DNA of 64,000 bases from NCBI RefSeq assembly GCF_018698455.1, contig NZ_JABIOQ010000071.1:1-64000 (forward strand), in the 5' to 3' direction. Made by a program: the position numbers and the translations under genes. This document shows positions 20,203-30,952 of this stretch, in pieces (position 1 is the stretch's first letter; every line of letters begins with the position of its first letter). Origin of the DNA: Sulfurimonas sp. GTDB lineage: Bacteria > Campylobacterota > Campylobacteria > Campylobacterales > Sulfurimonadaceae. The notes beneath the pieces were generated by a model. It saw only the letters and a list, made by a program, of their open reading frames with translations, had not been told where the DNA came from and searched no databases.

Positions 20203-21129
20203 ATGGATTATGTAATATTTTTTGTTGCAATGACAGCCCTTATATATGGTGCTGATTTCATTATAAAAGAGTCAGAAAGAATAGCTCTTCATTTTAATAT
20301 TTCACACTTTGTAATAGGGGCAACACTAGTTGCATTTGGAACATCTCTCCCTGAAATGGCAGCATCAATGATGGCTTCGTCTGAGGGAAAAAGTGAAATG
20401 GCCGTTGCTAATGTTGTTGGTAGTGTTATTTTTAATATTACTATGGTTTTAGGGATTGTTTTTCTTTTTGCAAAATCTATGAATCCAGCTAGAAATTTAT
20501 TTGCCAAAGATAGTGCATGGGTAGTGATGCCAGTTGTAGTCTTTTTTCTTATGATACAAGATGGCAACATTGGTAGAGTTGATGGTTTTATTTTTCTTCT
20601 TATGATGGCATCTTATCTTATTTTTCTTTTTTCAAGCTCTAAAGAGGATTTAGAAGGTGAGATAGATGAGTCACTAACAAAAAAATTCAATTGGATAAAA
20701 ACCTTAGTTCTACTAAGTATGGGTTTTACACTTACTATAGGTGGAGCTAACTTTGTTGTTGAAAGTGCTACAAGTATTGCTAGAAGTCTCAATGTAAGTG
20801 AATGGATTATTGGTCTTTTTCTTATATCTTTAGGGACATCACTGCCTGAGCTTGTTGTTTCTTTAGTAGCTTTAAAGAAAGGGAATGCGGAACTAGGTAT
20901 AGGAAATATTATAGGCTCAAATGTAGCAAATTTTTCTATGGTTCTAGGAGCTTCTGCCATATTAAACCCTCTATCAATTGACTTACAAGCTGCTCAGTAC
21001 GACTTGCTAATAATGACTAGTGCATCTTTAGCACTTCTTTTTATTCTTGCAAATAAACTTTATAACAAAGCTGGAGCGATATTTTTACTTATTATCCTAG
21101 CTTTATTTATGCAAAACTCATTTATATAA
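20203..21129 (+). CDS. Calcium/sodium antiporter (CaCA family)
   Basis: Two alpha repeats: GTSLPEMAASMMAS and GTSLPELVVSLVAL. Confidence 0.92.
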   Translation: MDYVIFFVAMTALIYGADFIIKESERIALHFNISHFVIGATLVAFGTSLPEMAASMMASSEGKSEMAVANVVGSVIFNITMVLGIVFLFAKSMNPARNLFAKDSAWVVMPVVVFFLMIQDGNIGRVDGFIFLLMMASYLIFLFSSSKEDLEGEIDESLTKKFNWIKTLVLLSMGFTLTIGGANFVVESATSIARSLNVSEWIIGLFLISLGTSLPELVVSLVALKKGNAELGIGNIIGSNVANFSMVLGASAILNPLSIDLQAAQYDLLIMTSASLALLFILANKLYNKAGAIFLLIILALFMQNSFI

Positions 21130-21138
21130 ATTTCTATT

Positions 21139-22926
21139 CTATCTTTTATCAATATACTTAAGCTCTAAAAGCTTATTGTATATATTTGATACTATCTTAC
21201 CAGCTGCATGTCCACCATGTCCACCATGCTCTATCATAACCATGACAACATACTTTGGATTTTTATATGGTCCATATGAAGTAAACCAAGCGTGTGAACG
21301 GCGATAATAAGACATTTCATGCTCAAGTTTTCTCTTTTGGATATCTTGCTTAATTGCTACAACCTGGGCTGTTCCTGTTTTTCCGGCAATAGTAACTTTA
21401 GAACTTAGATAGTTTCTTGCCGTTCCCTTTGGATTATTACAAACTTGGTGCATGGATTTTCTAATTACAGGAAGATTTGAAAGCTCTTTATCATTAAAAA
21501 CTTCTTTGAAGTTATCTATATAAGTCTTTGAGCCTACTTTCTTAACAAGATGGGGTCTTGGAAGTCTTCCTGTAGCGATTAGTGCTGTCTGTTGTGCCAC
21601 TTGCAAAGGTGTAGTTAAAAAGTCTCCCTGCCCTATAGACATATTGAGAGTTTCACCAATATTCCAGGCCTTATTATATTTTCTCTTTTTCCAATCCCGA
21701 GAAGGCACTACTCCTAAAAACTCATTTGGCAAATCTATACCTGTTTTCTTACTTAATCCGTATCGTATCAAAGCATTGCTCATTTTTTTATTTCCTACTA
21801 TAAGACTACCCTTGTAGAAATAATCATCACAACTCTCTCTGATAGCTTTATTTATACTAGTGTGACGATGGCCTTTTTTTTTCCAGCATCTAAAAATACG
21901 TCCTCCAAGGGGTAAAGAAGAACGACAATCTACACTCCAGTTTTTATTTAAATCAGAAGAAATATATAAGAGACCAAGCATAGGTTTTATCGTTGATCCC
22001 GGGGGATAAAGTCCATGGACAAGCTTGTTTGTAAAAGGATGATCTAGGCTAGAAGATAATCCTTCATACATTTTATACGACATTCCTGTAACAAAAATAT
22101 TTAAATCATAATTAGGAAAACTGCCTGCTGAAAGAATAGATCCATTCACATCCATAACAACTACGGCACCTACTTTATTTTTAAAAAGAGAAGATATATA
22201 AGACTGTAGTTCCATGTCCATACTCAAAGTTAGCTTTGTATCTTCACTTGCATCTTCATAGAGTAGTTCTGTTATCTCTTGATTACTAGCATTAACCTGT
22301 ATCTTTCGCTTTCCAGGAGTGCCTTGAAGGTATTTATTATAGTATTTTTCAAGACCTGTCTTTCCTGTGTAGCCTATAAGTTCAAGTAGTGGATCTTTCT
22401 TAATTTCTTTTCTATTTGCATGTGATACATAACCTATCATATGTGCTGCAATATTTTTATAAGGATAATATCTCTTAGGTGCAGGAATGATTTTAATATT
22501 TTTGCGTAGGTTAAGTATTGAGTAAACAGGCATTATCTCTTCGTAAGGAATAAATTGCACTATGTCAATAAAGTTATGGTTATAGTATGACTCTTCTTTC
22601 TTGTAATTTTTTTTAATTTTTTCTGCTGTTATATTTGGTAAAAGAGATGTAATTACTTGAATCTCTTTTTCATACTTTTCTATATTCTTCTTGTATGTTA
22701 GGTGTGGAGCGAGTTGAATTTTAAATCCAAGTTTATTAATGGCAACTGGCCTATTGTTTCTATCAAGAATTTCACCTCTTACTGGAGCAATATATTCTGT
22801 TTTTATTGTGTTCCTGTGAGAGAGATTTGTATAGTGGCCATTAGATTCTACTGATAAGAAAAAAATTCTCACAATGAGAGCCAACCATGTGGATACAAAT
22901 ACAAGTAATATAAATTTAATTTTCAT
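21139..22926 (-). CDS. mrdA: Penicillin-binding protein 2
   Basis: YPPGSTIKPM (SxxK), GKTGTAQ (KTG), N-terminal TM. Confidence 0.94.
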   Translation of the reverse strand: MKIKFILLVFVSTWLALIVRIFFLSVESNGHYTNLSHRNTIKTEYIAPVRGEILDRNNRPVAINKLGFKIQLAPHLTYKKNIEKYEKEIQVITSLLPNITAEKIKKNYKKEESYYNHNFIDIVQFIPYEEIMPVYSILNLRKNIKIIPAPKRYYPYKNIAAHMIGYVSHANRKEIKKDPLLELIGYTGKTGLEKYYNKYLQGTPGKRKIQVNASNQEITELLYEDASEDTKLTLSMDMELQSYISSLFKNKVGAVVVMDVNGSILSAGSFPNYDLNIFVTGMSYKMYEGLSSSLDHPFTNKLVHGLYPPGSTIKPMLGLLYISSDLNKNWSVDCRSSLPLGGRIFRCWKKKGHRHTSINKAIRESCDDYFYKGSLIVGNKKMSNALIRYGLSKKTGIDLPNEFLGVVPSRDWKKRKYNKAWNIGETLNMSIGQGDFLTTPLQVAQQTALIATGRLPRPHLVKKVGSKTYIDNFKEVFNDKELSNLPVIRKSMHQVCNNPKGTARNYLSSKVTIAGKTGTAQVVAIKQDIQKRKLEHEMSYYRRSHAWFTSYGPYKNPKYVVMVMIEHGGHGGHAAGKIVSNIYNKLLELKYIDKR

Positions 22927-23393
22927 AATAAGCTCACTAAAAAGAACTCAATTACTATATAGTATACTATATAGTAATTGAGTTCTGGTGCAGGTAATAA
23001 AAATATACTTGAAATCAGTGTTAAAAAAAGAAAATAACCAATATAGGATAAAAGTAAATACGACACCTTTACACAAATATTACATGAAAAATTTTGCACT
23101 ATTTTTGGTAGTATAAATTTATAAATTATATAAAAATAGATGATGGAACTAAAGAGTCTATAGCCATTGTTTGCTTCAAAAACAACTAAACAAAAAGAAA
23201 TTATTAATACATATAAAAAGTCGTTTCTACCAAGTGCTCTAGTAAAGAGCATAAATAAAACCGCCAGCATAGGCGGCAAGAAATGATAAATACTACTTAG
23301 GCTACTATAAAGTACAAACAGTACTACATAGCCAAAAGTTACTGTATAGTCTTGATTAGTGATACTTCGTTGCATACTGGAAAGTGTTGACAT
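22923..23393 (-). CDS. Membrane protein, MreD-like by position
   Basis: Multiple hydrophobic segments, upstream of mrdA with ATGA overlap; true start may be internal (MQRSITNQDY). Confidence 0.6.
   Translation of the reverse strand: MSTLSSMQRSITNQDYTVTFGYVVLFVLYSSLSSIYHFLPPMLAVLFMLFTRALGRNDFLYVLIISFCLVVFEANNGYRLFSSIIYFYIIYKFILPKIVQNFSCNICVKVSYLLLSYIGYFLFLTLISSIFLLPAPELNYYIVYYIVIEFFLVSLL
22943..22986. repeat. 44-bp perfect palindrome
   Basis: AGAACTCAATTACTATATAGTA|TACTATATAGTAATTGAGTTCT; 17 bp before mrdA start. Confidence 0.97.
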
Positions 23394-23830
23394 TTAATAC
23401 AATCAGCCCATATTTTATGTTCGGGGAGGGACTCTTTTGGAATTTCTTTAAAACCTAAACGCTCAAAAAATGATTGTTTATAAGTAAGGCTAAGCACTCT
23501 TTGTATTCCTAACTCTTTTGCCTCTTTAAAGGTGTGTTGAACTAATTCTTCTCCTATTTTTTTCCCTCTCATACCATATTTAACTACAAGTGAACGGATT
23601 TCTGCTAACTCTATTGTATGAACATGCAGTGCAGTAAAGCCAACAATAACACAATCATTAATAGCCAGTGTATACGATCGAATATTTGTAGCTATCTCAT
23701 CTTCTGTTCTATCTAAAATAATTCCAGCAGTAATCTCAGGAAGAATGAGTGCTCTCATCTCATGTATATTAGACAGTGTTGCCTTTACAAAATCAATCTT
23801 CAGCATCTTCTTCTTCTTCAAATTTATCAT
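23339..23830 (-). CDS. GNAT N-acetyltransferase (N-acetylglutamate synthase-like)
   Basis: AEIRSLVVKYGMRGKKIGEELVQHTFKEAKELGIQRVLSLTYKQSFFERLGF. Confidence 0.85.
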   Translation of the reverse strand: MINLKKKKMLKIDFVKATLSNIHEMRALILPEITAGIILDRTEDEIATNIRSYTLAINDCVIVGFTALHVHTIELAEIRSLVVKYGMRGKKIGEELVQHTFKEAKELGIQRVLSLTYKQSFFERLGFKEIPKESLPEHKIWADCIKCQHFPVCNEVSLIKTIQ

Positions 23831-24431
23831 TTTCTATCAAGATATCATGGATAACTTTATTAATTTTGTCAGTACCGCGTTTTTTAGAACTAGATACTGT
23901 CATGGCATTTGGAAACTCACGACGAAGAGCACTTTGCTCTTTTTGATTAAGTTTATCAATCTTAGTGAATATTTGTAATATTGCTTGATTTTCTCTTACA
24001 GTATCAAATAGAAATTGGCTCACAGAGGTGTCAATATCTAAATGAGGGTGTCTACAGTCTATAAGATGAATAAATAGCTTTATTTCTTCACGTCCAGAAA
24101 TATAGTCAGTTAAATTCTTTTCCCAATCATGTTTTATTGATTTAGAAACCTTTGCATATCCAAAACCAGGTAAATCTACAAATTTTGCCAATTTTTTTGT
24201 TTGAGTATCTCTATCTAAAAAAGTCACATCAAAGTAATTGATAAGCCTTGTTTTACCTGGTGTTGATGACACTTTTGCCAAACCCTTATGATTTGTAAGT
24301 GCATTTAAGAGTGAACTCTTACCAACATTTGAACGAGCCATAAAGACTACTTCGTTTTGTTCCTCTGACTCTGGTGCTGCATCCACATTTGGAGCAGATG
24401 TTACAAATTTAGACTCTACTATATCAACCAT
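23793..24431 (-). CDS. engB: Ribosome biogenesis GTPase YsxC/EngB
   Basis: ARSNVGKSSLLNAL, TPGKTRLIN, VDLPGFGYA. Confidence 0.95.
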   Translation of the reverse strand: MVDIVESKFVTSAPNVDAAPESEEQNEVVFMARSNVGKSSLLNALTNHKGLAKVSSTPGKTRLINYFDVTFLDRDTQTKKLAKFVDLPGFGYAKVSKSIKHDWEKNLTDYISGREEIKLFIHLIDCRHPHLDIDTSVSQFLFDTVRENQAILQIFTKIDKLNQKEQSALRREFPNAMTVSSSKKRGTDKINKVIHDILIENDKFEEEEDAED

Positions 24432-24434
24432 ATT

Positions 24435-24899
24435 TTATTCCTCACTTTCTTCTATATTAAATATCATTAAAACTGGTTCTCTTTCGAATCCCTTAGCATA
24501 AGCTTTTCCCTCAGTAATATTGAGGAGTACTTCATCGCCACGAATTTCTTTTTTTTCATTAACTTGCAGGAGATGAACATTTCCATAAAAATGATACTCT
24601 TTTTCTGCTGGAATAAAAATAACTTTTTCTGCCTTACCCATGTAAATAATTTTTTGTTTTGTTTCTATATAAAATGAAACTTTCTCTTGTGCTATAAACT
24701 TAATTGGTTTATTATTCTCATCAGTATATATAGTAACTTTTGATGCATTAATTTCATCATTATGTTTAAGAATATTTACATCACCTAGAAAAATTGAAAT
24801 ACCACTCTTTTCATCTGCACTAAAGGAGTTTGCTTGAATTTTTAGTTCTTGTGCATTTATATATATATTAATTAGTACTAGTATAACTATATATTTCAT
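24435..24899 (-). CDS. lptA: LPS transport periplasmic protein LptA
   Basis: OstA-like pattern; between lptC and engB. Confidence 0.82.
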   Translation of the reverse strand: MKYIVILVLINIYINAQELKIQANSFSADEKSGISIFLGDVNILKHNDEINASKVTIYTDENNKPIKFIAQEKVSFYIETKQKIIYMGKAEKVIFIPAEKEYHFYGNVHLLQVNEKKEIRGDEVLLNITEGKAYAKGFEREPVLMIFNIEESEE

Positions 24900-25417
24900 A
24901 TTTTACTCTCTTGTAATTGGTAGGTAACTTTTACATTTTGAGACTCAATAAATTTTCTTTTTTTATTATACTTCATAGAATCTCCTTTAATGCTGTTGCC
25001 TTCTTTATAAGCTAAAAATGGTGTAGTCGAGCTTAATTGTGACGTGTGCTTATCGTAAATCATTTTTTGTGACTCAAAGGTCAAACCATCTGCTCTTACA
25101 TAATTCACATTTCCAAAGAGAGATACTGTCTCACCCTGATAGAGGCCTCTTTTCGCCTTCATATTAGATATATTCATTTTTGTGTTCTCTGTATAGTCTA
25201 TATTAGTTACTTCATATCTATCAGAATACCTCAGTGCACTATTTCCTATCATTAAGCCTTGTAAGCCTTTATTATTTAATTCATACATATTAAAACTGGT
25301 GATCTCAAAAATTGGAACATCTATAAATTCCTGCTTTTTTACATCGAGAGGTTTAAAAAGAACAAATATTATCACTAAAGAGCTGAGTATAAATCCAAAA
25401 AATATATTTATATTAAT
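24896..25417 (-). CDS. lptC: LPS export protein LptC (probable ATT start)
   Basis: TM plus OstA-like body; AAGGAG 6 nt before ATT at 25417 extends N-terminal TM helix. Confidence 0.75.
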   Translation of the reverse strand: MNINIFFGFILSSLVIIFVLFKPLDVKKQEFIDVPIFEITSFNMYELNNKGLQGLMIGNSALRYSDRYEVTNIDYTENTKMNISNMKAKRGLYQGETVSLFGNVNYVRADGLTFESQKMIYDKHTSQLSSTTPFLAYKEGNSIKGDSMKYNKKRKFIESQNVKVTYQLQESKI

Positions 25418-25427
25418 AAAAAGCTCC

Positions 25428-25922
25428 TTACAACCAAGTAGCTAAGAATTCATCAGTCTGATCATTTTCAACTACAAGTATATCTATCATTTCTCGTACA
25501 GCACCACTACCACCTATTGTGCTCAGCCGTGTATCTACAATTTTTTGTATAGCTAAAACACCATCATTTGGAGTAAAACTTCTTCCAACTTTTCCAAGCA
25601 TATTGTAATCATTCAGATCATCACCTATTGCACCAACTTCATAAAACTTAAGAGATAATGATTCAACAAGCTCATTAAGTACTCTGTCTTTATCTTTTAT
25701 GCCTTGAAAAATATGTTTAATTCCTAGTTCTTTTGCACGTTTTTCAACTATTTTAGAATTGCGTCCAGTAATGATAGCGACTTCATTTCCCATCTTTATC
25801 CATGTTGTTATGCCTAGACCATCTTTAACATTAAAGCTTTTACTTTCTATAGTATCGTTTGAGTAGATGAGCTTTCCATCACTCAGACAACCATCTACAT
25901 CTAAAACAATAAGTTTTATCAC
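25428..25922 (-). CDS. kdsC: KDO-8-phosphate phosphatase
   Basis: IKLIVLDVDGCLSDGK, AIITGRNSKIVEKRAKELG, GDDLNDYNML. Confidence 0.93.
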   Translation of the reverse strand: MIKLIVLDVDGCLSDGKLIYSNDTIESKSFNVKDGLGITTWIKMGNEVAIITGRNSKIVEKRAKELGIKHIFQGIKDKDRVLNELVESLSLKFYEVGAIGDDLNDYNMLGKVGRSFTPNDGVLAIQKIVDTRLSTIGGSGAVREMIDILVVENDQTDEFLATWL

Positions 25923-26491
25923 AGAACATCTTTAGTGCTAGGTATACCAACTCTTGCGTTATGAGTAGTAGCTCGTCTAATTGCCACTGCAACAGATTTA
26001 AACGCAGCCTCAATAATGTGATGTTTATTTTTCCCACGAAGCTGGATAATATGTGCACTTATTCTTGAACTTAGTACAAAAGCTCGGAAAAACTCTTCCA
26101 CTAGTTCTGTATCAAACTGCCCAACTTTCCCAGAAACATCTAGTTCGTAAACTAAAAAAGGTCTATTACTAAGGTCCAAGTCACAAGAAACACAAGTTTC
26201 ATCCATTACAATGTTTGCACTACCAAAACGTTCCACTGCTTTTACTGGGTATATAGCCTGAGCAAAAAGAGAACCCAAAACTATTCCAACATCTTCAACA
26301 CTATGATGATCATCAATGTGAGTATCACCTTTACACATAACTTCAAGGTCAATTAATGAGTGCTTAGAAAAGCTTTCAAGCATATGGTCTAAAAACCCTA
26401 CACCTGTGTTTATTGTACTTTTACCACTACCGTTTAGGTCTAGTGAAATTGTTATATCTGTCTCTTTTGTTGTTCGTGTTTTAGTTATCAT
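25919..26491 (-). CDS. hisB: Imidazoleglycerol-phosphate dehydratase
   Basis: GVGFLDHMLESFSKH, DDHHSVEDVGIVLG, KNKHHIIEAAFKS. Confidence 0.96.
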   Translation of the reverse strand: MITKTRTTKETDITISLDLNGSGKSTINTGVGFLDHMLESFSKHSLIDLEVMCKGDTHIDDHHSVEDVGIVLGSLFAQAIYPVKAVERFGSANIVMDETCVSCDLDLSNRPFLVYELDVSGKVGQFDTELVEEFFRAFVLSSRISAHIIQLRGKNKHHIIEAAFKSVAVAIRRATTHNARVGIPSTKDVL

Positions 26492-26494
26492 AAA

Positions 26495-27313
26495 TTATCC
26501 TTCTCTTATTATAAATGCTTGGTTGAATACACTTGTAGATTTGTAATCTCTCGCTTCTTGTTCGCTTTTAAAACCTTTAAGTATTACCTTAAAAGAGCGA
26601 CCACTTTCGTTTTCTATATCTTTTATGATTGTTTTATAGCCATTAGTATTATCATATTTTTCTTGTGTTTCTAATGCACCTTCTATCTTTGAAAAAGATG
26701 CTATTTGAAGAGTATAGTTTCCAAGGGACTTTTTCTGAGGTGACTTTTTCAATTGTTTTTTAGTAGGGATAGTTCTTTTTCCCTTAGACTCGAAACCGAG
26801 AACCTCTAGTTTTACTGGAGCCGTACCTTTACCTAACATATGTATCTTCTTTGCCGCTGTGTTAGATAAATCTATAATTCTTGTAGCAATAAATGGACCT
26901 CTGTCATTTATACGTACTACAGTTGTTAGATTATTTCTCAGATTTGTTACTTTAACTATAGTGTTCATTGGCAGTGTTTTATGTGCCGCTGTCATGTCGT
27001 ACATATTATATGTTTCACCATTGGATGTCAGCTTTCCATGAAAGTCAGGTCCATACCAACTAGCATTTCCTTTTGACTCATCACCAACACTAACAACAGT
27101 AGGATAATACTTGATTCCTCTAATAGTGTAAGGCCTCATAGTTGGATGTGAATATTTCTTTTTATTCATATTTGGACTATAGTTACTTTTATTTTCAGTA
27201 TACTTTTTTTGTTGAGAAAATTGATAATTTTTATAAGTTTTTGCCCCTCTAGTACTACATGCAGTAAAAGAAAGAATTAAGACGATAAGTCCTATAAAGT
27301 AAAGTCTATTCAT
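26495..27313 (-). CDS. rlpA: RlpA-family septal ring lytic transglycosylase, SPOR domain
   Basis: [43 protein letters not shown]-terminal SPOR. Confidence 0.92.
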   Translation of the reverse strand: MNRLYFIGLIVLILSFTACSTRGAKTYKNYQFSQQKKYTENKSNYSPNMNKKKYSHPTMRPYTIRGIKYYPTVVSVGDESKGNASWYGPDFHGKLTSNGETYNMYDMTAAHKTLPMNTIVKVTNLRNNLTTVVRINDRGPFIATRIIDLSNTAAKKIHMLGKGTAPVKLEVLGFESKGKRTIPTKKQLKKSPQKKSLGNYTLQIASFSKIEGALETQEKYDNTNGYKTIIKDIENESGRSFKVILKGFKSEQEARDYKSTSVFNQAFIIREG

Positions 27314-28538
27314 AAATTTTTAACCTTCTTCCAATCCTAATCATAGAGCCCTTAATATGATTTTTATACTTGAGGTTTTCTATACTAACATGATACTTCT
27401 CAGAAATAGATCCCAATGAATCACCACTTCTAACTCTATAGTAAGTGGTTTGAGATTTAATTTTCTTGAACTTTCCTGTTTTTGAAACAGGGATAATGAG
27501 TTTTTGTTTTAAACTCAATCTATTGTTTCTCAATTTATTGAAATCTTTTATTACCTTGTATGAAACACCATACTTCTTGCCAATGTCAGATAAATTATCT
27601 CCAGACTTTACGATATGTAATCTATATATATTTTCAATAGGGGATTTATAATATTTCTGTTTAAAATCAGAGAGTTTAACATAAGGAATGTATATATCAT
27701 AGTCTTTGGAGTACGGCGGGACAAAGTCATATTTTAAATGTCTGTTTAATTCTTTAAGTTGGGCATGAGGAATATTTATAAGTTGTGAAACTCTTTTTAA
27801 AGACTCTCCAGGAGGAACTTTTACAGTGGAAATAGAGTAAGCATCAGCTCTATTTAGTAAGTACTCATACTCACTAGAAAGCATGTGCTTCTCATCATTT
27901 CCAATGAGTGCAAGTGCTACAATTTTTCTAATGTAGTAACGACTTTCTCTAGGGATGTATTTCTTTTTAGATTCAAGTAAAATTTTTAAGTCGTCACTAC
28001 CTGCTTTTTTAATTGCCTTTGAGAGTCTATTTCCACCACAGTTATATGCGATAGCTGCTAGATACCACTTTCCAAATCTTTTATGTAAAGCAGTTAAGTA
28101 TTTTGCCGCTGCCTTTGTAGACTTTATAAGATCACGTCGTTCATCAACATAATTGTCAATTTTTAACTTAAAGCTTCTTCCTGTTCTCGGCATAAACTGC
28201 CAAAGTCCAGCTGCTCGTTTACTTGAGTATGCTCTCGTCTTAAAGTTTGACTCTGCCATTGCAAGGTATAAAAACTCTTTAGGAATATTGTACTGAGAAA
28301 GAGTGTTTTTAATAGAAGGAATAAATATATATGCTTTACTCATTGTTTCAAAAAAATGCTTGTTTTGATTAAAAGAGCTGTTTTCTGCTCTCATATCACT
28401 CATAATAGGATCATATAAAAATGATGGCTCGATATCAAAAGAGTTTAAAAGAGCCACTTCTTTGTTGTAGTTGGACTGATAAGTCAGGTTAGCGGACAGT
28501 AACAAAGGTAGAACAAAAATAATAATATATTTATACAT
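27306..28538 (-). CDS. mltD: Membrane-bound lytic transglycosylase D, LysM repeats
   Basis: [29 protein letters not shown]; LysM segments. Confidence 0.92.
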   Translation of the reverse strand: MYKYIIIFVLPLLLSANLTYQSNYNKEVALLNSFDIEPSFLYDPIMSDMRAENSSFNQNKHFFETMSKAYIFIPSIKNTLSQYNIPKEFLYLAMAESNFKTRAYSSKRAAGLWQFMPRTGRSFKLKIDNYVDERRDLIKSTKAAAKYLTALHKRFGKWYLAAIAYNCGGNRLSKAIKKAGSDDLKILLESKKKYIPRESRYYIRKIVALALIGNDEKHMLSSEYEYLLNRADAYSISTVKVPPGESLKRVSQLINIPHAQLKELNRHLKYDFVPPYSKDYDIYIPYVKLSDFKQKYYKSPIENIYRLHIVKSGDNLSDIGKKYGVSYKVIKDFNKLRNNRLSLKQKLIIPVSKTGKFKKIKSQTTYYRVRSGDSLGSISEKYHVSIENLKYKNHIKGSMIRIGRRLKIYE

Positions 28539-28631
28539 GAGAAACTTTTTAATTTAATTTATTCTATTCTATCTAAAAGTTCATTAAATAACATATAAAT
28601 AAGAAAAAGCTAAATGTAAAATCTATTAATA

Positions 28632-29408
28632 TTATAAAATATTAAACAGTTTCTGGGCATTCCTGGTTGTCATTTGTTCGATTTCTTCCCGTGGAATTTG
28701 TAAAAGTTCTGACATTTTCTCTGCAACAAATGTTGTATAAAATGGCTCATTTCTCTCGCCTCTATGAGGTGTTGGGGTAAGGTATGGTCCATCTGTTTCA
28801 ATGATAAGCTTCTGTTTGGGGATGAGAGGAAGTGCGTTTACAAGTTTTTTTGCATTTTTAAACGTTAAAACTCCCCCTATTCCGAAGTAAAAGCCATTGT
28901 TAGCTAAACTTAGGAGCTCATGGTCTGCGTTATAACAGTGCAGGACACCACCAAATTCAGAAGCACCATGCTTTAGCAGTAACTCTTTAGAGTCACTTGA
29001 GGCATCTCTCACGTGTACTATAAGAGGTTTTTTATACTTCTTTGCGAGTTCTATTTGTGCTACAAAAACTCTTTTTTGTTCATCTTTTTCTATTACTTTC
29101 TCTTCATCGCTACCTTCTAAGCGAAAGTAATCAAGACCACATTCTCCAATAGCTACACACTTGTCATGATGTACATACTTCTCAAACTCTAAGCTATCGA
29201 ACTGCTCTTTATCATAAGGGTGTATGCCCACTGAAAAGTAAACATCAGTATGCTCTTCTGCTATAGATATAGCACGAGCAAGAGTAGATGAGTCAGCACC
29301 AGGAATTATAAAGCACTCTACTCCGCCCTCTCTCGCTCGATTTAGGACTTCGTTCAAGTCTTCATCATAACGTGTGTCATCAAGGTGTATATGTGTGTCT
29401 ATTATCAT
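28632..29408 (-). CDS. tatD: TatD family DNase
   Basis: IIDTHIHLDD, AIGECGLDYF, IVHVRDA, ETDGPYLTP. Confidence 0.95.
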   Translation of the reverse strand: MIIDTHIHLDDTRYDEDLNEVLNRAREGGVECFIIPGADSSTLARAISIAEEHTDVYFSVGIHPYDKEQFDSLEFEKYVHHDKCVAIGECGLDYFRLEGSDEEKVIEKDEQKRVFVAQIELAKKYKKPLIVHVRDASSDSKELLLKHGASEFGGVLHCYNADHELLSLANNGFYFGIGGVLTFKNAKKLVNALPLIPKQKLIIETDGPYLTPTPHRGERNEPFYTTFVAEKMSELLQIPREEIEQMTTRNAQKLFNIL

Positions 29409-30940
29409 TTGTTTGCCTCTAAGAGTTCACAAGCGAAGCTTTTGGCTTCTTCTGAAATATTTTCACCACTTATTATTCTGGCTATTTCAGAGACTTTTTC
29501 ATCAAAGCTCAACTCTTTTGTTTTTGAAATATTACCATCTTTATAGACTAAAAAGTGTTGGTCACCCATAGAAGTAAGCTGTGGTTGATGAGAAATGACA
29601 AATATTTGAAAATGCTTAGAAAGTTTGCGTAGTACTTTGGCAACAGACATAGACTCTTCACCACTCAGGTTGGCGTCTATCTCATCGAGCATTAAAACAC
29701 CACCGTTTTTACTCATGAACTCTGACTTTAGAGCGAGTATGGCTAAACGCAGACGGTTAAACTCTCCGGTACTTATCTTAGCGAGTTGTGTGCCGTTTAG
29801 CTCTATGCTAAGCTCATCACAGCCATAAGACGTATACTCTTGGCGTTTGAGTGTGACAGTGGCGTTTCTAAGGTAGAGGCTAGTTAAGTAGGCGTTTAAA
29901 GCACCTTCAAACACACGAAGTTCTTTTTCTCTTAGGTCACTGAGTTGCGTTCCTAAACTTTCCACTAAAGTGTTTAGAATATTATATCTGTCTTCTAAGT
30001 CACTCTTTGCTATCTCTATGTTTTCATACTTCGCTAGTTCTTGTTTCTTTTGTTCTTTGTACTCTAGTGCCTCTTCTACACTTCCGTATCTGCGTTTAAG
30101 ACCGCTTATCTCTTCCATGCGGTTAAGAACCTCCTCTATGTCCACTTCATCTAAGGCAGAAAACTTCTCAGTCGCCGAGTCGAAGTGTGAACGCAGTTCA
30201 TTCATGGCATCATCAAAAAACGAGCTATCTACTCCAAGTGAGTCAAGTGCTGATGACGCATGGTGTTCGTGGTTAAAGATTTCCATTGCCGACTCTAGAC
30301 TCTCTAGGACTTTGTCTTTACGTGAAAGTTCTTTTTTTACGACTTGTAGTTCCTCATCTTCGTTTATGCTAGGGTTTATGTCTTCTATCTTTTTTATCTC
30401 AAACGCGGCAAACTCTTTAAGTTCGACTATCTTTCTTTCTTCTTCTTCTATTGCAAGTAATTCTTGTCTCACGATGGAGAACTCAAGGAAGCTTTTTTTG
30501 TACTTTTCTTTTAAAGGAAGGATTTTTTTAGATTTTGAAGATATTCGGTCGTCTAGTATGGAAAGTAGGTTTTCATTTTCAAAGTCGCTAAAGTCTTTAA
30601 GGCTTAAATGACGAAGATAACCAGAAGCTACATTGCCTATGGCTTTTTTAGAAAGGCTTTGGTTATTTACAAAGTAACGAGACTTCTCTTTTTTGATGTG
30701 CTTAAAGACGTTGATGTCATGGTTCTCTATGCCCGTAGTATCTTCGTCTATGTCCCAAGTAACACTAGACTCACAAAGAGCAGCGTCACAAGGAGCACCA
30801 CCCAAAGAAGAGAGTATAGACTCCATGAGTATAGACTTACCGCTACCACTAGGACCAGTAAACACAACTAAACCAGTGTTTAAGTTCAGTTCAGTCTCTT
30901 CAAAACTAAGGTAGTCTTTTAAGTAAAATCTCTCTATCAT
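29405..30940 (-). CDS. recN: DNA repair ATPase RecN
   Basis: VFTGPSGSGKSILMESI, GVLMLDEIDANLSGEES, FVISHQPQL. Confidence 0.92.
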   Translation of the reverse strand: MIERFYLKDYLSFEETELNLNTGLVVFTGPSGSGKSILMESILSSLGGAPCDAALCESSVTWDIDEDTTGIENHDINVFKHIKKEKSRYFVNNQSLSKKAIGNVASGYLRHLSLKDFSDFENENLLSILDDRISSKSKKILPLKEKYKKSFLEFSIVRQELLAIEEEERKIVELKEFAAFEIKKIEDINPSINEDEELQVVKKELSRKDKVLESLESAMEIFNHEHHASSALDSLGVDSSFFDDAMNELRSHFDSATEKFSALDEVDIEEVLNRMEEISGLKRRYGSVEEALEYKEQKKQELAKYENIEIAKSDLEDRYNILNTLVESLGTQLSDLREKELRVFEGALNAYLTSLYLRNATVTLKRQEYTSYGCDELSIELNGTQLAKISTGEFNRLRLAILALKSEFMSKNGGVLMLDEIDANLSGEESMSVAKVLRKLSKHFQIFVISHQPQLTSMGDQHFLVYKDGNISKTKELSFDEKVSEIARIISGENISEEAKSFACELLEANK

Positions 30941-30952
30941 TTTTCGTTCCTT

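Noticed and set aside
20289-20960. Two antisense ORFs (93 and 115 aa) within the CaCA antiporter
   Set aside because: Antisense shadow ORFs of a clear membrane transporter gene.
29970-30611. 213-aa ORF on + antisense to recN
   Set aside because: Ser-rich low-complexity antisense frame fully overlapping a well-supported recN.
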